Shown here: positions 1 through 7,998 of the stretch, one piece after another
Position numbering within the stretch: the stretch's first letter is position 1
How the letters are laid out: each line of letters begins with the position of its first letter
Assembly (NCBI GenBank): GCA_027577415.1
Contig: JANBQS010000205.1
Span: forward strand, 1 to 26,455
Length of the DNA stretch: 26,455 bases
Reading direction: 5' to 3'
From: Coemansia sp. RSA 922
Lineage: Eukaryota > Kickxellomycota > Kickxellomycetes > Kickxellales > Kickxellaceae
Notes under the pieces: generated by a model
Database searches by the model: none
The model's input: the letters and a program-made list of their open reading frames with translations, nothing else
What the model was told of the DNA's origin: nothing
Made by a program: the position numbers and the translations under genes

Positions 1-84
1 GGGAGAAGGCTAAGGAGAGCGACGAGTAGACATGGACGCAAGTGTTACCTCTTCTTGCTCTTTCGCTCGCTCTTTTTTCGATCC

Positions 85-118
<34 letters not shown>

Positions 119-357
119 ACCATGTGCGAATAGACACGCTTGTCTTTCCTTTTTAATTACATCTTTTTCTCAATGAACCTTGATCCGATCCGACACGCCA
201 TGTTAGAAACTGATGTGCAATTGTTGTTGAAGGTCGGTGCGATGGCTATTTCAATGTTTCATCGATCAAAATTTTAAAGTGGCATGATCCAGAATAGCTA
301 ACAAGGATCGAATGAAAGCTACTCACTAGAATTTTTTGTTGTTTGAAAAAGTGACGG
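1..357. other. Left-edge intergenic stretch with a trinucleotide repeat
   Basis: No convincing complete gene is visible. The stretch holds a (GCT)9 tract at 88-114 and AT-rich sequence downstream of the Tls1-like gene. On the minus strand an ATG at 123 opens a short Ser-rich frame (Met-Val-Asn, nine Ser, then a Lys/Glu-rich run) that stops at 10-12. A GT dinucleotide in the frame could be a donor leading left out of the window, so this may be the first exon of a neighbour, but I see no homology to support that. Confidence 0.4.
88..114 (+). repeat. (GCT)9 trinucleotide microsatellite
   Basis: Nine uninterrupted GCT units are flanked on both sides by GTT. Read on the minus strand from the ATG at 123 they would be AGC (Ser) codons. 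It is a simple-sequence tract of the kind prone to slippage. Confidence 0.9.
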
Positions 358-1179
358 CTACCGGCGCATACGTTTCTTGAAGCGCTGAAGGACGGCATCG
401 TCACTTGCCTTGGATGAGCGGTCGGATGGATCACTCACCTTTTGGTATCGTGTATTGCTACTGGGCAGAGGATTAGCTGTGCTGCTTCCAGGAGTATGTG
501 ACAGCTCAGAGACCACCATGTTGGTAGCCCGAGCATTCCTGGCCTTTGACTCTGCGCCCAGATCGACTTCTTGGATCGATGTCAACATTTTGGAGGCCAT
601 GGCTACGTTTCCTTCAGACACAGGACGCTCATTGACTATCCGGAGATGTTTTGGCACCTGGTACAAGTCGTCAGCTGGAAGTCTCCGCGATTCATCCACG
701 TCATTAGTAGTACCCGTACCAACAACAGTACTGTCGGGTACACCTCGGTGTTTGCCCATCTCAGCTTCAATATACTCCATCATGTGCTTGTTGACGTCAA
801 GCTTGTTGGACTGAACGGTGAAGGCGCCACTAAGCGATCTGGTTGTCGACAGTCCTTCGGGTCTACCAGAGCCCTCGCCTTCATCATCATCGTCGATGTG
901 TTCGGAACTGTCCTTTGGTTCCCGGGACTTTGAGGTCTGGTTCTTTTTACGCTCGCCCTTGGCCAGGGCTCCAATGTCTAGACCACGTTGCTGTTGCCGC
1001 CGGAACTTTTGGAACTCGAGCAAATCATCTAGGCCTACTGCATTGGGCGGGTCATCCTTGTCGCCGCCCGCACTGGACTCAATATGTGTAGTCGCATTTG
1101 AATCGGGTATGTCGTTGTCTTCCCAGTCAGCGGTGTCCTTGTTGGCGCGGCGCAAGTTTCGAGGACGCTTTGGCGGCAT
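358..1179 (-). CDS. C9orf78/Tls1 family splicing factor (Hep59 domain)
   Basis: Predicted 273-residue, highly charged protein. I recognise the C9orf78 / fission yeast Tls1 (Hep59, PF07052) family from the order of its short conserved blocks: a basic start (MPPKRPRNLRR), DDLLEFQKFRRQQ, HMMEYIEAEMGKHRG, DDLYQVPKHLRI, MLTSIQEVDLG and a terminal RFKKRMRR. Human C9orf78 has matching blocks in the same order (MMKYIETELKKRKG, LSGIPEVDLG, a basic KFKK end). Family members associate with the spliceosome (Brr2/U5) and influence splice-site choice; Tls1 also affects telomere silencing through splicing of shelterin transcripts. The frame is open to 1248, but only through a TTG; the first ATG is at 1179 and gives the family-like N-terminus. 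Single exon, TAG stop. The family call is firm; the function is carried over from homologs. Confidence 0.88.
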   Translation of the reverse strand: MPPKRPRNLRRANKDTADWEDNDIPDSNATTHIESSAGGDKDDPPNAVGLDDLLEFQKFRRQQQRGLDIGALAKGERKKNQTSKSREPKDSSEHIDDDDEGEGSGRPEGLSTTRSLSGAFTVQSNKLDVNKHMMEYIEAEMGKHRGVPDSTVVGTGTTNDVDESRRLPADDLYQVPKHLRIVNERPVSEGNVAMASKMLTSIQEVDLGAESKARNARATNMVVSELSHTPGSSTANPLPSSNTRYQKVSDPSDRSSKASDDAVLQRFKKRMRR

Positions 1180-1362
1180 CGCTGTCGTATCCTTTTCAAA
1201 GTTTCTATTAATGTAAAGTCGGCCAATCCCATCTGCGCGCTCAGACAACAGTCAAGGGTCATTTTACTACGCAAACCAGTGAAACTATGGAATCTGTGAA
1301 CTCATCTGTAGATAAAAAAAATTGTATATATTGATACAGAGCAGCTCTAGATGGACAAGTTG

Positions 1363-2685
1363 CTAGTGCTCGCTGGGCGGAGCAATCCCGATTCTGCGCT
1401 CGCTGCAGCCATAGGCGGTTGGCGTCAGCTCGACAAAGATAGACCGCGGAAAGGCCAGAGTAGGAATTAGCGAGTCAGGCAAGCCCTGAGGCGCAAAGTA
1501 GGCGTATATGCAGCGCAGGGCAGACTCTGGAGCGATTATAAGAATGTCGTCGTGCTCGCGCTCCAGCTCCAAGATGACCGGCTCTAGGCGCACAGACACG
1601 TCGTGATAGGATTCGGCCAGAGAGTAGCGGTGGTGGTAAGGGTCGCGCAAGTAGGACTGGTACTCGCTGGGGAACTTTTCCTTGACTTCCGCCAGGGAGA
1701 GGTTTTCGCAGACACCAGGGTTCAGGCCCTTTAGCAACATGCGGCGGCGAACAGAGACGTTGTCGTTTTGGGCAAAGTACTCTGCGGTCTGAGAGCTCTT
1801 GGCGTGAGTGGATGTCCAGACTTTTAGTGTGCGAGAAGACATGTCAACGCCAGTCTTTGCCAGGGTATGAGCGTGGCGCTCCTTGATCCGGCGCTGGATG
1901 GCATCGTGCAAGTGGTGGGCATATAGGTGGCCAGTGTCGGACAAGGGAGCGTCGGCCTTGTAAGAACCCTCGTTGCTAGACTCGCCGCTCCGAGCCAAGT
2001 AGATAGTGCGGTCGGAGATGTGCAAATTCATCATGTAAAAGACAACGCGCGACTGCAGATAGCCGCGGATGTTGTTGACGACAAAGTGCTCGCCAACATT
2101 GTACAGCTTGATGTAGCTCTGAGTGTTGTCGTCGATAGACTCGTAGTAGGGCAGCATATTGGCGATGCGGGCCCTAAAGTCGCTAACGGCCGAGTCAGGG
2201 TCCATTGTGATGTAGTCGGGCGAGGAGATCTTGACTTTGCGGATATTCTCCTCGACAATGGCATCGTTCTCGCAAATATACTCGATGAACAGCGGGCGGA
2301 TCTTGTGCGTCTCGAAGCGGTCGTATATCTCGCGACGACGCGCAGCACGCAGGTTTGAGGCATCGTAGATGGCGAGCTGGCCGCCGCCTGCAGTCAGGTA
2401 CTCAATAATGTCGTGGATACAAGTGTCTTCGGCCTTGATCCGGGCCTGGGCCATTGCGTCGTTGCCCAAGTCAAAGTAGTCGGGCGAGATGTCGGCGCCA
2501 TAGAGGCGGCGGCGGTACTGGCCCATGTGAAAGGACTCTGACTTTACGCCCAGCCAGTTCATATAGCGGATGAGCGATCGTGATCCGTGGGTCTTTCCGC
2601 GTGCAGGCAGGCCGACGTTGATAATAACGATGGAGCCAGCGTGAAACAGCTGGCCCGTGTGGGTCTTGTAGAGCTGAGCAGCCAT
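1363..2685 (-). CDS. 6-phosphofructo-2-kinase with degenerate bisphosphatase domain
   Basis: 440 residues in one exon. The N-terminal kinase half has the Walker A motif GLPARGKT (25-32) and the family signature MGQYRRRLYG, and should make the glycolytic activator fructose 2,6-bisphosphate from fructose 6-phosphate and ATP in the cytosol. The C-terminal half has the phosphoglycerate-mutase-like bisphosphatase fold, but key residues differ. The phospho-accepting His of LARHGES is Ser233 (LARSGES), the second catalytic His of the family HQAV block is Pro386 (IIAPESALRC), and the phosphate-contacting Arg before QTAE is Lys296. The GVCEN block and ESY are kept. I infer a kinase-only enzyme, comparable to yeast Pfk26, which also has Ser at the first His. 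Length fits the compact animal-type enzyme rather than the long yeast ones. It shares a divergent promoter with the FHA gene. Confidence 0.93.
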   Translation of the reverse strand: MAAQLYKTHTGQLFHAGSIVIINVGLPARGKTHGSRSLIRYMNWLGVKSESFHMGQYRRRLYGADISPDYFDLGNDAMAQARIKAEDTCIHDIIEYLTAGGGQLAIYDASNLRAARRREIYDRFETHKIRPLFIEYICENDAIVEENIRKVKISSPDYITMDPDSAVSDFRARIANMLPYYESIDDNTQSYIKLYNVGEHFVVNNIRGYLQSRVVFYMMNLHISDRTIYLARSGESSNEGSYKADAPLSDTGHLYAHHLHDAIQRRIKERHAHTLAKTGVDMSSRTLKVWTSTHAKSSQTAEYFAQNDNVSVRRRMLLKGLNPGVCENLSLAEVKEKFPSEYQSYLRDPYHHRYSLAESYHDVSVRLEPVILELEREHDDILIIAPESALRCIYAYFAPQGLPDSLIPTLAFPRSIFVELTPTAYGCSERRIGIAPPSEH

Positions 2686-3180
2686 TTAAAAATGAAAGAG
2701 AGGAATTTGATTGGAAATGAAACGAATGCCGAAAAGGGTCTAGAAAAAGAAGAAAAGCGGTGTTGTTATCTTGCACCCCCCTTTGCATCTTCTGAACCCT
2801 AAGCAAAACACCGAGACCACGTGGCCGTGCGTGTATGTATCGTCAACCATACACGGGTGCACGCGGGTATCCTCGACCTGGCGACATGTATATGTTACAA
2901 CCTGAACGCTAAGACAGGCAAAGTTTGCTGCCTATCCTACTGCACACTGCCCATTGGTTGCGGCCAGAAACATGTGATCGGTGTGGTCAATTTTTTTTTT
3001 TGAGACGCGTTCACGCGCCGCAAATTTCATACTAGAGCATACTCAGCTTGCGGCGAAAGTTTGGAGTCCCCCAGACACGCGACAATGGGCGGGGGAGGGT
3101 TTGTATCCCTTTTGTACCCGCTATCTGTTTCCTGTCACTACATAATATTCTTACTCTAAGTACAGATATACAATTCGCAC
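2686..3180. promoter_or_regulatory. Divergent promoter between the PFK-2 and FHA genes
   Basis: About 0.5 kb without a gene separates two divergently transcribed genes. It holds AACCCTAA at 2795-2802 (Tbf1/telomere-like, 110 bp upstream of the PFK-2 start), an inverted CCAAT (ATTGG, 2953-2957), an 11-nt T tract (2991-3001), ACGCGT at 3005-3010, and a GC-rich GGGCGGGGGAGG block near 3086-3097. The motif assignments are by eye. Confidence 0.6.
3005..3010. promoter_or_regulatory. ACGCGT, MluI cell-cycle-box-like element
   Basis: The palindrome ACGCGT is the core of the MCB bound by fungal MBF (Mbp1/Swi6-type) factors. It lies 171-176 bp upstream of the FHA gene ATG, directly after the T tract and next to a second GC-rich TTCACGCGCC block. 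The hexamer also occurs several times inside coding regions here, so only its position makes it interesting. Confidence 0.35.
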
Positions 3181-4446
3181 ATGGCATTGGCAGCAACACA
3201 CACGGCACACACCATGGGTGGTCGGCTACACATCAGCAGTGGCACGACGGACGTTGGCGATATTGAGGCAGAGTGGAAGCAGGCGCTTAGCGGCAAGACT
3301 ATCATGGGGCTGAGCGGACGCACGGTGACGATAGGGCGCGGCAGCAGCAACATGGTACACATCGGCAGCAAGACAACGGCTGTGTCACGGCGTCACGCGA
3401 CAATAGTCGAGTCGAGCAGCGGAGTATTTGAGCTGTTCATCAGTGGGTTGAATGGAGTGCGCGTCAACGGAGAGCTACATGGAACAGGGGCGCGAGTGGC
3501 TCTGCACAGCAACGACGAGCTCAACTTTGTGGGGATCCGCTTCCGGTTCCGGGCGGCCGAGCGGGTAGTGGATGCGGGCGACGACTGGTGGCCCGCGCCC
3601 GTGCGCAAGCGCGTGGCAGATGCACCTGGATCACACACGTCGCTTAGTAAGCGCGTGCGGGGCTTGTCTAGCGAGGTCGGCGGGCTGTACCAGAACTCCA
3701 CAGATACTCTTGTTGGTACAGACGATGTGGCACAGCCGCACTTTATCGACGACTTGCCGCCATCGTCGCCGCCGCCTATGCCGCTGCTGGACTTTGACGA
3801 GTCAGTGTGTGGCGACGAGCCAGCGCTTGACGACGAGCTGCCAGCGCTGCCAGCGCCGAAAATAGCCGTGGTTGATAAGGAAAACGCCGCCCCTCCCAAG
3901 CAGAGCATTGCGCCGGCAAAGACGCCCAAGCGAGCAAAAGCGGCAAAGCGTGACGACGACATGATGGCGTCTCTACGCGAGCTGCTGGGCATTGTCGACC
4001 CAAGCGAGGCCCTGGCCGACTCGATTGACAGCGACACCGAGGCCTTCCTGACTGCTGCGCCGGCGCAGTCGCTCGCCTTGGCCCACGGCGGCAGCTTGGC
4101 TGACCTGCTCGTCGAGTCGATGGTGTTCTCGGCGCGCACGTCACACACCATCAGCGACCTTTTGCGCGACGTGGCTCCGTCCGACGCCGATGCTCGCACC
4201 TGGCGCCACCACGTCACTTGGACGCTCTTCCACACGCGCTGCTTTGGCCGCGTCGAGCGCCGCGTCAAGGACGCGTCTGACCGCCGTGCCGAGGACCGCT
4301 GGTACTACGACGCTGCTGCTGACGCGTGCCCCCTGCGCCGCGCCAACTTTGGCGGGCTGGCCCGCACTGCGCGGCGATGCACACTGCGCGACACGCAGTA
4401 CTTTTTCAAGCAAGTTCCCAAGCTGCCATCCTTCCGGTACAAGTGA
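3181..4446 (+). CDS. FHA-domain nuclear protein, Tos4/Plm2-like candidate
   Basis: 421 residues, single exon. The N-terminal FHA phosphothreonine-binding domain (about 40-125) is clear: GRGSSN at 52-57, SRRHA at 69-73 and the later NG turns at 91-97. A basic and acidic linker follows, with a KEN motif at 233-235 (possible APC/C degron) next to Lys-rich nuclear-localisation-like sequence. The C-terminal 120 residues form a second conserved-looking block (WTLFHTRCFGRVERRVKDAS, then WYYDAAADACPLRR) resembling the tail of fungal FHA proteins, which end in a KDA..YYY..D...RR pattern. In yeast the FHA proteins Tos4 and Plm2 are MBF/SBF targets acting at G1/S and in checkpoint transcription; orthology here is inferred. 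A second Met at residue 12 could also serve as start. Confidence 0.75.
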   Translation: MALAATHTAHTMGGRLHISSGTTDVGDIEAEWKQALSGKTIMGLSGRTVTIGRGSSNMVHIGSKTTAVSRRHATIVESSSGVFELFISGLNGVRVNGELHGTGARVALHSNDELNFVGIRFRFRAAERVVDAGDDWWPAPVRKRVADAPGSHTSLSKRVRGLSSEVGGLYQNSTDTLVGTDDVAQPHFIDDLPPSSPPPMPLLDFDESVCGDEPALDDELPALPAPKIAVVDKENAAPPKQSIAPAKTPKRAKAAKRDDDMMASLRELLGIVDPSEALADSIDSDTEAFLTAAPAQSLALAHGGSLADLLVESMVFSARTSHTISDLLRDVAPSDADARTWRHHVTWTLFHTRCFGRVERRVKDASDRRAEDRWYYDAAADACPLRRANFGGLARTARRCTLRDTQYFFKQVPKLPSFRYK

Positions 4447-4714
4447 GCGTGGGATCTGCCTTGCGATTGGCCCTGGTGTGGTCCAGGCTCTTTATCTCCA
4501 GGCCCCTTATCCTGGACACATCAGCCCAGTGCCCACATGCGCATAAGAGTATCATCATGCTACAGGGGATCGGGGGAAGACAAAAGCGCCCGCGGGGAGG
4601 AGAGATATAAAAGCCGCTGCCAGGTCATAGCCACACGCGCTTCTCTTTCTTTCTTATCTCTGTTCGTAATTATTCTCTCAATAACAAATCCTCACACTTT
4701 TTTCTTTTTCAAAC
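4447..4714 (+). promoter_or_regulatory. Aldolase promoter with TATA box and pyrimidine-rich leader
   Basis: A consensus TATAAAA lies at 4606-4612, 103 bp before the aldolase ATG. It is followed by a CT-rich run (about 4640-4670) and an A-rich start context (AAAC before ATG). This layout is typical of strongly expressed fungal glycolytic genes. CCCCT and AGGGG pentamers are present but too short to interpret. Confidence 0.65.
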
Positions 4715-5908
4715 ATGGGTCTCCTTGACATCGTTCCCTCCGGCGTTATCACCGGTGACAACGTGAAGAAGCTCTTTGACTATGCCCAGGAGCACAAGTT
4801 CGCCATTCCCGCTATCAACTGCACATCCTCGTCCACTGTCAACGCCGCCCTCGAGGCTGCGCGCGACCAGAAGAGCCCTCTCATTATCCAGTTCTCCAAC
4901 GGAGGCGCTGCCTTCTACGCTGGCAAGGGTATCGATAACAAGGATCAGCATGCCTCCATCCTCGGCTCTATCGCCGGTGCCTACCATGTCCGCGCTGTCG
5001 CCAAGCACTACGGTGTTCCAGGTAAGCCACCTTTAATGACTCCCCAAAAAAAACCTCCACGAAGCACATCACTTGCTGTGCTTACTACAATCAATGCTAA
5101 CACCTTTGTTACTGTCTCATCTTTACTAGTTGTTCTCCACTCTGACCACTGCGCCAAGGAGCTGCTCCCCTGGCTCGATGGCATGCTTGCCGCCGACGAG
5201 GTCTACTTCAAGGAGCACGGCGAGCCCCTGTTCTCGTCGCACATGATTGATCTGTCCGCTGATCCCAAGGAGTACAACATTGCTACCACAAAGAAGTACT
5301 TTGAGCGCTGCGCCCCCATGAAGCTCTGGCTCGAGATGGAGATTGGCATCACTGGCGGCGAGGAGGATGGCGTCAACAACGAGTCTGCCGACAAGGACGC
5401 TCTCTACACTCCCTCTGAGGACGTCTACGAGGTCTACGAGGCCCTGTCGCCCATTGCTCCTTACTTCTCCATTGCTGCCGCCTTTGGCAACGTCCACGGC
5501 GTGTACAAGCCCGGAAACGTTGTCCTCAGGCCCGAGCTCTTGGAGCAGCACCAGAAGTTCGTCAAGGACAAGATCTCTGGCGAGAGCGAGCACCCTCTGT
5601 ACTTGGTCTTCCACGGCGGCTCTGGCTCGTCGGCGGAGGAGATCCAGACTGCTGTCAACAACGGCGTCGTCAAGATGAACGTCGACACTGACACTCAGTT
5701 TGCCTACCTTGCTGGTGTGCGCGACTTTGTTCTTGAGCACCAGGACAGGCTTATGAAGCAGATTGGCGACCTCAGCAAGGGCGAGGACGACTCGACCCCC
5801 AACAAGAAGTACTACGACCCCCGCAACTGGATCCGCCACGGCGAGAAGACCATGTACAAGCGTGTGCAGCAGGCCAACTCTGACCTGGGCAACGCCGGCA
5901 CTCTCTAA
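4715..5908 (+). CDS. FBA1: Fructose-bisphosphate aldolase, class II (one intron)
   Basis: Zinc-dependent cytosolic aldolase that cleaves fructose 1,6-bisphosphate to dihydroxyacetone phosphate and glyceraldehyde 3-phosphate in glycolysis and gluconeogenesis. Exons are 4715-5021 and 5130-5908; splicing gives 361 residues, the length of yeast Fba1 (about 359). Visible signatures are the zinc-site HSDHC just after the splice junction, the EMEIGITGGEEDGVNNE block, FGNVHGVYKPGNV and FHGGSGS. Joining at GTTCCAG/TTGTTC restores GVPVVLHSDH without extra residues. The frame also reads through the intron without a stop, so a naive ORF call inflates the protein by 36 residues. Codons end mostly in C or G, stronger than in neighbouring genes, which fits high expression. 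Confidence 0.97.
   Translation: MGLLDIVPSGVITGDNVKKLFDYAQEHKFAIPAINCTSSSTVNAALEAARDQKSPLIIQFSNGGAAFYAGKGIDNKDQHASILGSIAGAYHVRAVAKHYGVPGKPPLMTPQKKPPRSTSLAVLTTINANTFVTVSSLLVVLHSDHCAKELLPWLDGMLAADEVYFKEHGEPLFSSHMIDLSADPKEYNIATTKKYFERCAPMKLWLEMEIGITGGEEDGVNNESADKDALYTPSEDVYEVYEALSPIAPYFSIAAAFGNVHGVYKPGNVVLRPELLEQHQKFVKDKISGESEHPLYLVFHGGSGSSAEEIQTAVNNGVVKMNVDTDTQFAYLAGVRDFVLEHQDRLMKQIGDLSKGEDDSTPNKKYYDPRNWIRHGEKTMYKRVQQANSDLGNAGTL
5022..5129 (+). other. Intron of the aldolase gene (108 nt)
   Basis: GTAAGC donor, TTACTAG acceptor and a perfect TGCTAAC branch site at 5095-5101, 28 nt before the acceptor AG. Length is 3n with no in-frame stop. Removal restores the conserved aldolase active-site block, which proves it is an intron. 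Confidence 0.95.
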
Positions 5909-6085
5909 GCAGTATATTTCCCAGTACCTTTCGTGTGAATATCAACATGCGTGTGAACTATTTAAAATGTACATGATGCAGGACATATGCAGATACCCTC
6001 TGTGCACCGACCATGCTAAAACTCGAATGTGTGATACATGTGTCTACAGGCTTTTATGTACAAAAAAAAAGCAATTAAGAGATTA

Positions 6086-7867
6086 TTAACGGAAATCTGG
6101 TATATGCGTGGCCCCTTCTCCATCGGGCTCAATTGGACTGGACACATCAGGCGGCGGTGAGTATCCCGAGACAGAGCGGCGAGCAAAGAGCAGCCTGATG
6201 TAAGATGGTGCCCAGTCAATCCATGCTTGCTGGCGCCATGTACACCTGAGCGGGAAGAGAGCTGTGTATGACAGCACACCAAGGTACACTAGCAAGACGG
6301 CAACCATAGCCACGTACATGCCAGGCGAATGGAGCGGGATGACGCTGACAACCATGTATGCATTCAGTGCCACGATAGCCAGCGTTAGCATGGCTGCAGC
6401 TCCTCGAGCAACACGGCCAAAGACAAACTCTGGTCCGACGACCTCCACAGTCGCCTGCAGCTTGAGCAAAGGGATGATAGTGAACGATAGGACCACTGCC
6501 TGGATGACATTGATGATCTCGCTCAGCAGATCCATGTGCGATGAGGCTGACAGGGCCACAATTAGCGCCGGGACCAGCGACACGCCGCGCGTAATCAGCA
6601 CGCGCTGCCACGGCTTGACAGCCATGTTCCAGAAGCCCTCAGTCACGTACTGCCCGGCCAGTGTGCCCGACATGGTCGTCGACTGCCCGATAGCCAGCAG
6701 TCCTACAGCATACACGTACTTTGAACCTCGCCCCAGCACTGTGGACAGAACTGTTGCGCCGTCTGCCAGGCTAGCCACATATGGCGTGCCAGAAGCACGC
6801 AGCACGTCGAATGCCTTGCAGAACACAACCACGACTGCCATGTTGATCAGGTACGCGTACATCAGGCTAATGGACGTCTCTATGCGAAAGTACCGCATAG
6901 CCTCGCGAATGGCACCAACGCGCGCCTCTGGCCGACGGTCGAGCTTGCGGCTGCCTACCAGCGCCGAGTGCAAGTACAGGTTGTGTGGCATCAGCACGCA
7001 TCCGATGATGCCCACTGCTTGTACGATCGAGCCTTGCGGGATGCGCGGGATAACCATTCCCTTGATGAGCTCCTTGGCGTCGGGCTTGATCATTATCATC
7101 TCCACCCAGAAACACACCGCCAGTATCGTCACCATCAACCCAAACACCAGCTCCGTGACTCGCACGCCGAGCCGCTGGATATACAGGAACAGGAATGAGT
7201 CTACCGCTGTGATCACTACTCCTGCCCAGATAGGCATCGATGTCAGAATGTGCAGCGCTGTAGCCGTCCCGATTACCTCTTGGATGTCGGCTCCAATAAT
7301 CGCTAGTTCGCTTAGCAGCCACATCACCGTTGCAAATGGCCGCGGGTATTGCAGCCGTATGTGCTGCGCCAAGTGACGCCCCGAAATAACTCCCAGTCGT
7401 GCTGCCAGCGACTGAACAAATATGCAGATAATGTGAGCCACCAACAGCAACCACAGGAGCTTGTACCCTGACGTGTCTGCTTGCGAAATGTCGCTCTCAA
7501 TGTTTCCTGGGTCGAGCAATGCCTGACTGACTAGCAATCCTGGCCCTACAAACCGCCACAGCTTCTTTAGCGAGAACCCGCTGCCGCCCTCGTAGTCTAT
7601 CTTGACGTAGTGCTCTTGAAATGCGTCCTCTACTGCCGTCGAGTCGTCGTCGAGTACTACCTCGCTGTCGTTACCACTCAACGGATATTTGGCCATATCC
7701 GGGTCGTTGCCTTCCTTGGGCCGCACGTCCAATGTATCCAGCTCTATATGCTCCATGGTGGGTGACCCCAGTGGTGAAGTAGTAGGGTTGGTGCCGTCAC
7801 CGTCGCCGTCCGAACGGGTTATAAATGGTCGTCGCTGCTGCTGCTTCATAGACAGGCTATCCGGCAT
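6086..7867 (-). CDS. NRAMP-family divalent metal transporter
   Basis: 593-residue polytopic membrane protein, a proton-coupled importer of Mn2+/Fe2+ by family. A hydrophilic N-tail of about 105 residues precedes the core. TM1 carries the metal-binding DPGN (119-122) in a DPGNIESD context, and TM6 carries MPHNLYLHSALVGSR with Met293 and His295. The position three before Met293, Ala in ScaDMT (Ala223) and many transporters, is Cys290; that ligand acts through its backbone carbonyl, so the change need not abolish binding. The DPGNIESD, GYKLLW and SLAARLGV blocks resemble animal/prototype NRAMPs more than yeast Smf proteins. Single exon; Met7 is an alternative start. It is convergent with the aldolase gene and follows an iron-type GATA element. 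Plasma membrane versus vacuolar location is not visible. Confidence 0.95.
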   Translation of the reverse strand: MPDSLSMKQQQRRPFITRSDGDGDGTNPTTSPLGSPTMEHIELDTLDVRPKEGNDPDMAKYPLSGNDSEVVLDDDSTAVEDAFQEHYVKIDYEGGSGFSLKKLWRFVGPGLLVSQALLDPGNIESDISQADTSGYKLLWLLLVAHIICIFVQSLAARLGVISGRHLAQHIRLQYPRPFATVMWLLSELAIIGADIQEVIGTATALHILTSMPIWAGVVITAVDSFLFLYIQRLGVRVTELVFGLMVTILAVCFWVEMIMIKPDAKELIKGMVIPRIPQGSIVQAVGIIGCVLMPHNLYLHSALVGSRKLDRRPEARVGAIREAMRYFRIETSISLMYAYLINMAVVVVFCKAFDVLRASGTPYVASLADGATVLSTVLGRGSKYVYAVGLLAIGQSTTMSGTLAGQYVTEGFWNMAVKPWQRVLITRGVSLVPALIVALSASSHMDLLSEIINVIQAVVLSFTIIPLLKLQATVEVVGPEFVFGRVARGAAAMLTLAIVALNAYMVVSVIPLHSPGMYVAMVAVLLVYLGVLSYTALFPLRCTWRQQAWIDWAPSYIRLLFARRSVSGYSPPPDVSSPIEPDGEGATHIPDFR

Positions 7868-7897
7868 TGAACTTGTAAAATTTGGAATTTAAAGAAA

Positions 7898-7903
7898 AGA
7901 TAA
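7898..7903 (+). promoter_or_regulatory. AGATAA GATA-factor site, 5' of the NRAMP gene
   Basis: A single AGATAAG on the plus strand lies about 30 bp upstream of the NRAMP start codon. Alone it is a weak signal; it is notable as the second GATA core in the 148-bp gap, next to the extended element at 7989-7998. Confidence 0.3.
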
Positions 7904-7988
7904 GGGTAAATTTGCAAAAGAAAGAAAGCGCTGCATCACATGCAAGCTGTGTGTTGGTCGCACAAACCTTGGCTGAGAAGAATGTTCT

Positions 7989-7998
7989 TTATCAGATC
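7989..7998 (-). promoter_or_regulatory. GATCTGATAA, iron-responsive GATA element upstream of NRAMP
   Basis: On the minus strand the sequence reads GATCTGATAA, an exact match to the extended consensus (G/A)ATC(T/A)GATAA described for the iron-sensing GATA repressors Sre1 (Histoplasma) and SreA (Aspergillus). It sits about 125 bp upstream of the NRAMP start, in the same orientation as that gene, and within the 3' flank of the reductase gene. Control by an SreA/Fep1-type repressor is inferred. Confidence 0.55.

Noticed and set aside
3393..4268. 291-codon minus-strand open frame opposite the FHA gene
   Set aside because: The composition is Ser/Arg/Ala-rich and low complexity, while the plus strand encodes a clear FHA domain. 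It is a GC-driven shadow.
5126..5839. 237-codon open frame on the minus strand opposite aldolase exon 2
   Set aside because: It is an antisense shadow created by the strong C/G third-position bias of the aldolase gene. The translation is Val/Leu/Asp-rich without any recognisable motif.
1363..5908. PFK-2 and aldolase proximity as a glycolytic cluster
   Set aside because: The two genes are on opposite strands with an unrelated FHA gene between them. Proximity alone is not evidence of co-regulation.
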